NCBI RefSeq assembly: GCF_009176975.1
Contig: NZ_WEZG01000005.1
Span: 248,001 to 312,000, forward strand
Reading direction: 5' to 3'
DNA: 64,000 nt
Origin: Aureimonas psammosilenae
Lineage (GTDB): Bacteria > Pseudomonadota > Alphaproteobacteria > Rhizobiales > Rhizobiaceae
A model generated the notes under the pieces. The model had not been told where the DNA came from and made no database searches. It saw only the letters and a list, made by a program, of their open reading frames with translations. Both the position numbers and the translations under genes were made by a program. Positions 34,595-42,025 of the stretch are shown piece after piece; position 1 is the first letter of the stretch; each line of letters starts with the position of its first letter.

Positions 34595-34663
34595 TCGAAT
34601 TTCGTGCTCACCGCATTTCGACTTGGGATCGACCGAGCCGGATCGCTCGCTCGCGCTTGAGCG

Positions 34664-34924
34664 TCAGGCCGATTGGGCCGGGCGGGGACGCTGCGGAATT
34701 TCCTTCTTCTTGGGCATGGGCAGAAGGCCTTCGCGCTGCATCTGCTTGCGCTGCGCCTTGCGCGCGCGGCGGACGGCTTCCTGCTTTTCCCGAACCCGCT
34801 TTTCGGACGGCTTCTCGTAGGCCCGGCGCGCCCTCATCTCCCGGAAAACGCCTTCGCGCTGAAGCTTGCGCTTCAAGGCGCGCAGGGCCTGCTCGACATT
34901 GTTGTCGCGGACGTCGACTTTCAT
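34664..34924 (-). CDS. rpsU: 30S ribosomal protein S21
   Basis: An 86-aa basic protein matching alphaproteobacterial S21: [42 protein letters not shown] is diagnostic, followed by a longer Lys/Arg/Gln-rich tail. It binds the 30S head near the anti-Shine-Dalgarno region and helps initiation. ATG at 34924 follows a strong AAGGAG. Location next to a cold-shock gene is common in this class of bacteria. Confidence 0.93.
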   Translation of the reverse strand: MKVDVRDNNVEQALRALKRKLQREGVFREMRARRAYEKPSEKRVREKQEAVRRARKAQRKQMQREGLLPMPKKKEIPQRPRPAQSA

Positions 34925-35070
34925 TCTTTGCTCCTTCGGATGAGGGTTCAAGGGGACCGGTGGTCAATATGCCCTTTGGCAGTCGCATCTATACCAATGC
35001 AAGCGCTCGGGGTAGCACCAACGGGCGTATTCGCTGAAAACCCGTGAAACGGGCTTTCGGCTGCGCCGTG

Positions 35071-35301
35071 TCAGCGGCGGGAAATATGGTTGCCGGTCTG
35101 CGAGCGGATGGCCTTGCGGGCTTCTGGGCGAACCGCGCTGTCGCGCTCAAGCCGGAGAGCCTTCAACCGCGCCGTCTTGTCGGCGCTGGCCTTGGTTTCC
35201 GCCGCGGATGCGAGGCCGAAAACGACGGGCTGCGCCGTTCCGGTCTGCAACGCGCGGAAATGACGCTCCGCGAGGTCGCGGGCGTTTGTCGAACCATTCA
35301 T
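35071..35301 (-). CDS. Small basic hypothetical protein near cspA
   Basis: A 76-aa helical protein (STNARDLAERHFRALQTG..., then DKTARLKALRLERDSAV). I do not recognise a named family, though short proteins with this RLKALRL pattern occur beside cold-shock genes in related bacteria. ATG at 35301 follows GAAAGAAAA at suitable spacing; longer readings of the frame upstream look non-coding. It lies between rpsU and the cold-shock gene, same strand. Confidence 0.55.
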   Translation of the reverse strand: MNGSTNARDLAERHFRALQTGTAQPVVFGLASAAETKASADKTARLKALRLERDSAVRPEARKAIRSQTGNHISRR

Positions 35302-35518
35302 GAATTTTCTTTCAAATGCGGGGCAAGGGACAGGTTTGCTATTTCGAAGCGAAACCGGCCTGCAGATGGTTCGGAGCTGAAACCCGGAACCATGATCGGT
35401 GCGTCGGAGGGCACCGTGAAAGGGGAAGATGCTGCATTCGTCGAAGAAGCAGCATCTCGGCATCGAGCCGGCGCGCGCCAGTACATCCGTGGTCGGCGGC
35501 GACTCGATGCGATAGGGA

Positions 35519-35546
35519 CGGTCACTGGCTGTTCAAGCTGTGACCG
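35519..35546 (-). terminator. Stem downstream of the cold-shock gene
   Basis: A 7-bp inverted repeat (cggtcac with gtgaccg) around a 14-nt loop, 18 bp after the cold-shock stop codon on the minus strand. It lacks a T-run and is at best a weak terminator. Confidence 0.3.
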
Positions 35547-35563
35547 CCGCTCTTGCAATTGGA

Positions 35564-35773
35564 TCAGACCGCCTGGAGATTGTCGGCGGACTGCTTGCCG
35601 GTGCGCCGATCGGCAACCAGCTCGTAGGAAATCTTCTGGCCCTCGGTGAGGGAAGACATGCCGGCACGCTCGACCGCGCTGATGTGCACGAAAGCATCCT
35701 GGCCGCCATTGTCGGGCTGGATGAAGCCGAAGCCCTTTTCGGAGTTAAACCACTTTACGGTTCCCGTCGCCAT
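35564..35773 (-). CDS. CspA family cold-shock protein
   Basis: A 69-aa single cold-shock domain. RNP1 is KGFGFI and RNP2 is DAFVHIS; the start [17 protein letters not shown] is typical. It binds single-stranded RNA and DNA and unwinds structured mRNA. ATG at 35773 follows GAAAGG. The region upstream can encode a leader of roughly 135 nt with a 6-bp hairpin, in keeping with post-transcriptional control of csp genes. Confidence 0.95.
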   Translation of the reverse strand: MATGTVKWFNSEKGFGFIQPDNGGQDAFVHISAVERAGMSSLTEGQKISYELVADRRTGKQSADNLQAV

Positions 35774-36079
35774 GGGAGACCTTTCTCAAGATATAGATGT
35801 AGCGGCAGTTCACATGACTTGCGAACCGCTCATATCGAACAAAACGATGGAAGAACGTGAACAGGCACCGTATGTTCGGTGCAAGGCCAATGATCCGGCC
35901 GTCAATCGATACCCCTAAATTACGCTTATCCGTGCGAATTACAACCCTGTCGGAAAAATTCATTCCGTTGCCAACGTTCCCGAGGAATTTTTTGGCCCGG
36001 AAACCCGCGGTGTGTCGGCGAGAAAGCCATTTCCTGCTCGGCGGATGACGCCTTGTCCGCTGTCTTCCAAAGGCAGCTT
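35774..36079 (-). promoter_or_regulatory. Cold-shock gene leader and candidate promoter
   Basis: A 306-bp gap without a gene, more AT-rich than average. On the minus strand a TTGTAA at 35939-35944 and TAATTT at 35917-35922, 16 bp apart, form a plausible promoter. Transcription from there would give a leader of about 135 nt containing the perfect hairpin gcaccg/cggtgc (35865-35882). A second possible -10, CTATAT, lies close to the gene (35793-35798). Confidence 0.4.
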
Positions 36080-36982
36080 TCACTTGTTGGCGCGGATGAA
36101 ATCCACGAAGGCGCGTAGCGGTGCCCGCAAGAGGCGGCGACCGGGATAGTACAGGAACGGTCCTGAGAAGGGCTGCCACCAATCCTCCAGCACCGGCTCG
36201 AGCGTGCCACTGTCCAGATGCGGGCGCAGCCAATCCTCGAAAAGCTGAATGATGCCCGTGCCGGCGATCGCGGCATCCACGCCAAGATCGGTGCCCGCGC
36301 CGACCCGAACCACGAGCGGGCCCGACGCTTCGACACGCACGATCTCGCCGTTGCGTTCGAACTCCCAAGGGGACGTCATCGCGCCGCTCGCGAAGCGCCC
36401 GAGAATGCAAGGGTGGGTCAGAAGATCGCGCGGATGGGCGGGCCGCCCGTGCCGGTCGAGATAGGCCGGTGCGGCGGCGGTCGCGAAGCGCTGCGAACTA
36501 GGACCGATCGGGATCGCCACCATGTCCTGTTCCAGCCGTTCGTCGTAGCGGATGCCCGCGTCGCAGCCCGCCGCGATGACATCCACGAAGCCGTCGTCGA
36601 CCTCCACTTCGAGCCGGATATCGGGATAGGCCGCGAGAAAGGCCGGCACGATGGCGGGGAGCGTCAGTCGCGCGGCGCTCACCGGCACGTTGAGCCGCAA
36701 CATTCCCGCCGGGCGGTCGCGATAAACGTTCACGACATCGAACGCCGCTTCCACTTCGGCGAGCGCCGGCTCCAGCCGCGTGATCAACTGATGCCCGGCT
36801 TCCGTCGGAACGACGCTGCGCGTCGTGCGATGGAGCAATCGGACGCCGAGTTGCGCTTCGAGACGCCGCACCGCATCGCTCATGCCCGACGCGCTGTTGC
36901 CGGTCGCGCGCGCAGCCCCGCGAAAGCTGCGGGCCTCGGCCACCGCAAGGAAGGCGTTCATATCGGCGAAGTTCGCGGCCAT
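36080..36982 (-). CDS. LysR family transcriptional regulator
   Basis: A 300-aa regulator. The N-terminal helix-turn-helix reads MNAFLAVAEARSFRGAARATGNSASGMSDAVRRLEAQLGVRLLHRTTRSV, followed by the usual linker and a two-lobe ligand domain (LRLNVPVSAARLTLPAIVPAFLAAYPDIRLEVEVDDGFVDVIAAGCDAGIRY). This subgroup often controls a divergent oxidoreductase gene. The aldo/keto reductase gene lies divergently 95 bp away and is the likely target. Confidence 0.92.
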   Translation of the reverse strand: MAANFADMNAFLAVAEARSFRGAARATGNSASGMSDAVRRLEAQLGVRLLHRTTRSVVPTEAGHQLITRLEPALAEVEAAFDVVNVYRDRPAGMLRLNVPVSAARLTLPAIVPAFLAAYPDIRLEVEVDDGFVDVIAAGCDAGIRYDERLEQDMVAIPIGPSSQRFATAAAPAYLDRHGRPAHPRDLLTHPCILGRFASGAMTSPWEFERNGEIVRVEASGPLVVRVGAGTDLGVDAAIAGTGIIQLFEDWLRPHLDSGTLEPVLEDWWQPFSGPFLYYPGRRLLRAPLRAFVDFIRANK

Positions 36983-37054
36983 TGTTCGCTTATCCGTACA
37001 GCCCGTGCATATTGTGGCCGGTTATCGAACAGGGCTGCAAGGGCTAGGTAGTGC

Positions 37055-37068
37055 CCGTTCCTGAACGG
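37055..37068. promoter_or_regulatory. Inverted repeat over the ribosome-binding site of the aldo/keto reductase
   Basis: ccgttc and gaacgg flank a 2-bp centre (14 bp in all). The right half overlaps the GGAG ribosome-binding site that serves the ATG at 37078. It could be a regulator half-site pair; as RNA the 2-nt loop is too tight for full pairing. Confidence 0.4.
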
Positions 37069-37077
37069 AGATCACCC

Positions 37078-37953
37078 ATGCCCAGCCTTTCGGAAGTCGG
37101 CAGCTTTACCCTTGGAGACCGCGCCGTGAAGCGGCTCGGCTATGGGGCGATGCAACTCGCGGGCCCCGGCGTTTTCGGCCCCCCTCGCGACCCGGACGCC
37201 GCGCGCGCCGTTTTGCGCGAGGCGGTGGCGAGCGGCGTCGATCATATCGACACCAGCGACTTCTACGGACCCCACTTTACCAATCAACTGATCCGCGAAG
37301 CACTGCACCCCTATCCGGACGACCTCGTGATCGTGACGAAGGTCGGCGCGGTGCGCGGGGCGGATGCCTCGTGGAACCCGGCGCAAAGCCCGACCGAGCT
37401 GGAGAAGGCGGTTCACGACAACCTGCGCAATCTCGGCCTCGACGTGCTCGACGTCGTGAACCTTCGCATCATGGGGGATGTCCATGCTCCGAGCGAGGGC
37501 TCGATCGAAGCGCAGTTCACCGTTCTTGCCGAACTCCAGCGCCGGGGGCTCATCCGCCACCTCGGCCTCAGCAACGCGACCTCCCGCCAGATCGCCGAAG
37601 CGCAGGGCATCGCGCCGGTGGTCTGCGTCCAGAACATGTACAACCTCGCGCACCGGGCCGACGATCCGCTGGTCGACAGACTGGCCGGGGAGGGGATCGC
37701 CTATGTGCCTTTCTTCCCGCTCGGCGGTTTCTCACCGCTGCAATCGGATGCCCTGTCGAATGTCGCAACCCGCCTCGGGGCGACGCCGATGCAGGTCGCG
37801 CTCGCCTGGCTCCTCCAGCGCTCGCCGAACATCCTTCTCATTCCCGGCACGTCGTCGGTCGCGCACCTGAAGGAGAACCTCGCCGCCGGGGATCTGACGC
37901 TTCCCCCCGATGCCCTCGATGAACTCGACGGGATCGACAACACGTCTCACTGA
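37078..37953 (+). CDS. Aldo/keto reductase family oxidoreductase
   Basis: A 291-aa TIM-barrel reductase using NADPH. The catalytic Asp and Tyr are in DHIDTSDFYGPHF and the Lys in IVTKVGAV. The catalytic His position reads NLRIMG instead of the more usual H, as in several bacterial pyridoxal-reductase-like and YdbC-like members. The C-terminal cofactor loop reads IPGTSSVAHLKENLAA. ATG at 37078 is preceded by GGAG at 7 bp. It is divergent from the LysR gene. Confidence 0.88.
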   Translation: MPSLSEVGSFTLGDRAVKRLGYGAMQLAGPGVFGPPRDPDAARAVLREAVASGVDHIDTSDFYGPHFTNQLIREALHPYPDDLVIVTKVGAVRGADASWNPAQSPTELEKAVHDNLRNLGLDVLDVVNLRIMGDVHAPSEGSIEAQFTVLAELQRRGLIRHLGLSNATSRQIAEAQGIAPVVCVQNMYNLAHRADDPLVDRLAGEGIAYVPFFPLGGFSPLQSDALSNVATRLGATPMQVALAWLLQRSPNILLIPGTSSVAHLKENLAAGDLTLPPDALDELDGIDNTSH

Positions 37954-37986
37954 GCGGGACTGGCCTCCGACGTTGCCGAAGAAAGG

Positions 37987-39588
37987 TCAGGCGCGGAAGG
38001 CGGCGTCGATCAGGGTGCGCGTATAGGGATGGGCGGGGTTGGACAAAACCTCCGCGGTTGTTCCGCGCTCGCAGACCTCGCCGCTCTTCATCACAACGAC
38101 ATTGTGGCACAGCGCCTTCACCACCTTCAGGTCGTGGCTGATGAAGAGATAGGTGAGGCCGCGTTTGGCCTGAAGGCCGCGCAGGAGTTCGATGATCTGC
38201 GCCTGGACCGACAGGTCCAGCGCCGAGGTCGGCTCGTCGAGAAGCAGGAATTCAGGCTCCAGCGCCACCGCCCGCGCGATCGCGATGCGTTGGCGCTGGC
38301 CGCCGGAAAATTCGTGCGGGAAGCGGTTGAGGCAGTTCGGGTCGAGATCGACGGAACGGAGCGCCTCGCGCACCAGCCCCTCGCGCTCCCGCCGCGTTTG
38401 CCCGATGTCGTTGACGATCAGCCCTTCCTCCACGAGATCGCGCACAGACATGCGGGGGTTGAGGGAGGCGAAGGGGTCCTGGAACACGACCTGGAGCTTG
38501 GTGCGGAAGGGCCGCATCTCGGCCTTGGTGCGCTTTTCCAGATGCTCGCCCTGCCAGAGGATCTCGCCGCCGCGCACGTTCAGGAGCCTGACGATCGCCT
38601 TGCCGAGCGTCGATTTGCCCGAGCCCGATTCCCCGACGATGCCCAGCGTCTCGCCCCGGCGGATCGACAGCGAAATGTCGTTGACGGCGCGAAGCGAGGA
38701 GGTCTTGGAGCGAAACAAACTGCCCCATCGGATCTCGAAGAAGACGTCGAGGTTCCGCGCTTCCATCACGACGGGCGCTTCAGCCGCGATCGGCTGCGGC
38801 TCGCCGCGAGGCTCGGAGGCCAGAAGCTTCTTCGTGTAGGCGTGGGCAGGCGCGGCGAAGACCTCGCGCGTCGTGCCCCGCTCCACGATCTCGCCGCGCC
38901 GCATCACGCAGACGCGGTCGGAATGGCGCTCCACGATGCCGAGATCGTGGGTGATGAGGATCATCCCCATGTTGCGCGTTTTCTGGAGATGGGAGAGCAG
39001 CGCCAGAATCTCGGCCTGCACCGTCACGTCGAGCGCCGTGGTCGGCTCGTCGGCGATGAGAAGGTCCGGGCCGTTGGCGATGGCCATGGCGATCATCACG
39101 CGCTGGCGCTGGCCGCCGGAGAGTTGGTGCGGATATTGCGACAGGCGCATTTCGGGATCGGGAATGCGCACCTGTTTCAGAAGCTCCAGCGCCTCGGCAA
39201 GCGCTGCCGTCTTCTTCATCGGGCGGTGTGTCACGATCGCTTCCGCGATCTGGTCGCCGATCTTGTAGAGGGGGTTCAGCGAACTCATCGGTTCCTGAAA
39301 GATCATGGCAATGCGCCCGCCGCGCACGGCCCGCATCTGGCGGTCGCTGAGTTTGCCGAGATCGTGGCCGTCGAAATGGATGCGGCTGTTTTTCGACAGG
39401 GTCGCGTTGTTCGCCAGAAGCCGCATGATCGCGCGCGAGGTCACCGACTTGCCGGAGCCGGATTCCCCGACGATGGCGAGCGTTTCGCCGCGCTCCACAT
39501 GAAAGGAGCCGCGCTTCACCGCTTCCACGGTGCCGTCATCATGGGCAAAGGAAACGGTGAGGTCTTCCACTTCGAGAAGATGCGTCAT
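37987..39588 (-). CDS. agpD: Dual ATP-binding protein of alpha-galactoside ABC importer
   Basis: A 533-aa ATPase with two ABC domains. Both have Walker A GESGSGKS, signatures LSGGQRQR and FSGGQRQR, and Walker B segments LLIADEPTTALD and FLLLDEPTSALD. It belongs to the YejF/OppDF fused type. It is the last gene of the run agpA-B-C-D and is separated from the second permease by the 160-bp inverted-repeat element (copy C). The agp assignment rests on gene order with two GH4 enzymes and an AraC regulator, matching the raffinose/melibiose locus of S. meliloti. Confidence 0.88.
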   Translation of the reverse strand: MTHLLEVEDLTVSFAHDDGTVEAVKRGSFHVERGETLAIVGESGSGKSVTSRAIMRLLANNATLSKNSRIHFDGHDLGKLSDRQMRAVRGGRIAMIFQEPMSSLNPLYKIGDQIAEAIVTHRPMKKTAALAEALELLKQVRIPDPEMRLSQYPHQLSGGQRQRVMIAMAIANGPDLLIADEPTTALDVTVQAEILALLSHLQKTRNMGMILITHDLGIVERHSDRVCVMRRGEIVERGTTREVFAAPAHAYTKKLLASEPRGEPQPIAAEAPVVMEARNLDVFFEIRWGSLFRSKTSSLRAVNDISLSIRRGETLGIVGESGSGKSTLGKAIVRLLNVRGGEILWQGEHLEKRTKAEMRPFRTKLQVVFQDPFASLNPRMSVRDLVEEGLIVNDIGQTRREREGLVREALRSVDLDPNCLNRFPHEFSGGQRQRIAIARAVALEPEFLLLDEPTSALDLSVQAQIIELLRGLQAKRGLTYLFISHDLKVVKALCHNVVVMKSGEVCERGTTAEVLSNPAHPYTRTLIDAAFRA

Positions 39589-39602
39589 GAAAGGCGCCTT
39601 TG

Positions 39603-39762
39603 AGTCTGTTTAACAACCCGGTCGGGTCGGTCCGGCGGTGCTTTTCCGCCGCCACTTCGTTGCCAATCCTCGCCGATGCCGCCGGCATCGACTGCGTTTG
39701 GCGCCTCGCGAGCATCGAAAAATCCCTCGCCAGCCCTCTGCCGCCGTGTCGTCAAACAGACT
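39603..39762. repeat. Terminal-inverted-repeat element, copy C, inside the agp operon
   Basis: A 160-bp element bounded by arms agtctgtttaacaac (39603-39617) and its counterpart at 39748-39762. They match at 13 of 15 positions, and the two differences remain G-U pairs on the minus-strand RNA. The interior follows copy A closely (for example ggcgcctcgc, ctcgccagccct and cgggtcggtc) but lacks about 30 bp of it. The element ends 1 bp before the stop codon of the permease gene (39764-39766), between two genes of one operon. Confidence 0.8.
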
Positions 39763-39763
39763 C

Positions 39764-40951
39764 TCACTTCGAATAAGGGTCGATCGCGTCGCGAAGCGCG
39801 TCGCCGAGCATGTTGAAGCCGAGAACGGTCACGAGGATCGCGCCGATGGGGGCGAGCACCCATGGATAGGAGCCGAGCGTTTGAAGATCGCTCGCCGCGT
39901 TCAGGAGCATTCCCCAACTGACCAAAGGCGGGCGCACGCCGATGCCCAGGAACGACAGGAAGCTTTCCAGAAGCACGATGGTCGGAATCATCAGGGTGGT
40001 GGACACGATGACGTGGCCGAGGACGTTCGGCAGGATGTGCTTCATCAGGATGCGCGGCGTCGATGCGCCGATGGCCTCGGCGGCCGCGATATAATCGAGA
40101 CGGCTGACCAGCAGCGTCTTGCCGCGCACCTCTCGCGCGAGTTGCGCCCATCGAAGCGCCGACAGGATGAGCCCGAGCCCGAGAAAAACCAGAAACGCGT
40201 CGGTGTTGCGCGGGATGATGACGACGAGCGCGAAGTAAAGCGGCAGTTCGGGCAGCGCCAGGACGAATTCCACGATGCGCTGAATCCATTCGTCGCCGCG
40301 CCCGCCGAGATACCCCGACAAGGTGCCAATGAGCGTTCCGACCGTGACGGAGATCGTCACCACGAGCGCGGCCATCAGCAGTGTCAGGCGCGAGCCGACA
40401 AGGAGGCGGGACGCCATGTCCCGGCCGTCGCGGTCGGTGCCGAGCACATGGAACGAGCAGTCCTGCGGGGCGGCGAAGAGGTGGCGGTCGAGGGTGACGC
40501 CGAACAAGGAATAGCTCCAGCCTTTTCCCAGAAAGGCCGGCTGGCAGCGTGTCGCGGTGTCCACCGTCGGCACGAGCTGGAACGTGTTGGGGTCGAGATC
40601 GAAGGTGATGGGATGGGTGAAGGGAACGGGGTGGAAACCGTCTTCGGCGGTGAAATGCAGTTCCTGCGGCGGCAGGTAGATGGCGTCCGCGTTGCGCGCG
40701 TTCGGATCGCAGGGGCTGAGAAAATCGGCGAACACGGCGCCGAGGATCAGGAGAAGCACCAACGCCGCGCCGATCATCCCGAGCGGGTTGCGCCGGAAGC
40801 GACGCCACACCAGTCCCGCATAGGAGCGCGAGCGGATCGCGGCAGGCGCGCCGGCCTCGGCCATCAGCCCGTCGACCTCGCGCGCGGCCTCCTCGGGGCG
40901 GGTGATGCGGCGCTCTTCGTCGAGCGTGGACTTGGCGTCGAGAAGGGTCAT
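39764..40951 (-). CDS. agpC: ABC transporter permease, DppC/YejE-like
   Basis: A 395-aa permease with a long cytoplasmic N-terminus, a first helix (GMIGAALVLLLILGAVFADFLSP), a large periplasmic insertion with two Cys (RCQP and DCSF), then the core with GTDRDGRDMASRLLVGSR, EAA loop DYIAAAEAIGASTPRILMKHILPNV and SFLSFLGIGVRPPLVSWG. The periplasmic insertion is typical of the YejE branch. Its start codon overlaps the stop of the other permease (TGATG), indicating translational coupling. Confidence 0.88.
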   Translation of the reverse strand: MTLLDAKSTLDEERRITRPEEAAREVDGLMAEAGAPAAIRSRSYAGLVWRRFRRNPLGMIGAALVLLLILGAVFADFLSPCDPNARNADAIYLPPQELHFTAEDGFHPVPFTHPITFDLDPNTFQLVPTVDTATRCQPAFLGKGWSYSLFGVTLDRHLFAAPQDCSFHVLGTDRDGRDMASRLLVGSRLTLLMAALVVTISVTVGTLIGTLSGYLGGRGDEWIQRIVEFVLALPELPLYFALVVIIPRNTDAFLVFLGLGLILSALRWAQLAREVRGKTLLVSRLDYIAAAEAIGASTPRILMKHILPNVLGHVIVSTTLMIPTIVLLESFLSFLGIGVRPPLVSWGMLLNAASDLQTLGSYPWVLAPIGAILVTVLGFNMLGDALRDAIDPYSK

Positions 40952-41958
40952 CAGGCGAAGGCTCCCTGACGCACGCGCGGATCGAGAAGAGCCAGCGCGA
41001 TATCGGCGAGGAAATTGCCGATCACGAGGATCACCGACAGGATCATGAAGATCGAGGCGGTGACGTAGATGTCTTCCACCAGAAGCGACTGAAGCATCAA
41101 GGGGCCGACCGTCGGGATGGCGAGGACGATCGCGGCTTCGAGTTCGCCCGAGACCATGTAGGGCATGATGAGGCCCTGGTTCATCACGAGCGGGTGGATG
41201 GCGTTCGGCACGGCGTGCTTCATGACGACCTTGCTCTCGGGCAGCCCCTTGGCGCGCGCCGCTTCCACGAAGGGCTGGCGCAGGACGTCGAGAAGATTGC
41301 CGCGCATCACGCGCAGATTGTAGGCGAGCCCGCCGAAGGCCGCGATGAGGACGATCGGCCAGACATGGGCCACGAGGTCTAGGAACTTCGCCAGGCTCCA
41401 GGGGGCGAGCACGTAAGGGGCGGAGAACAAGGAGCCGATGGTGGGTGAGCGCCACACGAAGGCGAGAAGATAAAGGATCACCAGCGCCATGAAGAAGCGC
41501 GGGATGGTCATGCCGAGAAAGGCGAGAAGCGTGGCGGCCCTGTCTCCCCAGCGATGCTGGTTGACGGCGGCGAGGATGCCGAGGCCGCAGCCGATGAGCG
41601 TCGCCAGGAGATGGCAGGCGAGCGCGATGCCGAGCGTCCACCAGATGCGCTCGCCGATCACGCTCATGGCGGGCCGGTTCTGCAGGAAGGACGGGCCGAA
41701 ATCGCCGCGCGTGACGATGCCGCCGATCCATTTGGCATATTGCACGGGCAGGGGATCGTCGAGATGGAGGCGCTCGCGCGTCGCCTGCGCCAGCTTCTCG
41801 GCATCGGCCTCGCCCATGCCGCCCCGGCTCATGGCGGTGGCCTTCACCGTGTCGGCGTAATCGCCGGGCGGAGCCTGAATGAGGGTGAAGGAAACGAGAC
41901 TGACCGCGAAGACGAGGCCGAGCGCGGACAGGAAGCGGCGAAACACGAAGCCGAGCAT
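40951..41958 (-). CDS. agpB: ABC transporter permease, DppB/YejB-like
   Basis: A 335-aa permease. The N-terminal FVFRRFLSALGLVFAVSLVSFTLIQAPPGDYAD pattern, the GDFGPSF motif and the EAA loop FVEAARAKGLPESKVVMKHAVPNAIHPLV are standard for the family. It has six predicted membrane helices. It follows the binding-protein gene after a 67-bp gap that holds a GC-rich hairpin. Confidence 0.88.
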   Translation of the reverse strand: MLGFVFRRFLSALGLVFAVSLVSFTLIQAPPGDYADTVKATAMSRGGMGEADAEKLAQATRERLHLDDPLPVQYAKWIGGIVTRGDFGPSFLQNRPAMSVIGERIWWTLGIALACHLLATLIGCGLGILAAVNQHRWGDRAATLLAFLGMTIPRFFMALVILYLLAFVWRSPTIGSLFSAPYVLAPWSLAKFLDLVAHVWPIVLIAAFGGLAYNLRVMRGNLLDVLRQPFVEAARAKGLPESKVVMKHAVPNAIHPLVMNQGLIMPYMVSGELEAAIVLAIPTVGPLMLQSLLVEDIYVTASIFMILSVILVIGNFLADIALALLDPRVRQGAFA

Positions 41959-41988
41959 CGGAATGTCCTTGTCTGTCCGGGAAGGATC

Positions 41989-42017
41989 GGGCGGCGGGCG
42001 GGAGGAACCCGCCGCCC
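41989..42017 (-). terminator. Hairpin between agpA and agpB
   Basis: A perfect 10-bp GC stem (gggcggcggg with cccgccgccc) around a 9-nt loop, 8 bp after the stop codon of the binding-protein gene. There is no T-run. Like the stem after the other binding-protein gene at 17401-17430, it probably protects the agpA message or lowers read-through into the permease genes. Confidence 0.6.
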
Positions 42018-42025
42018 CGGGGCGA

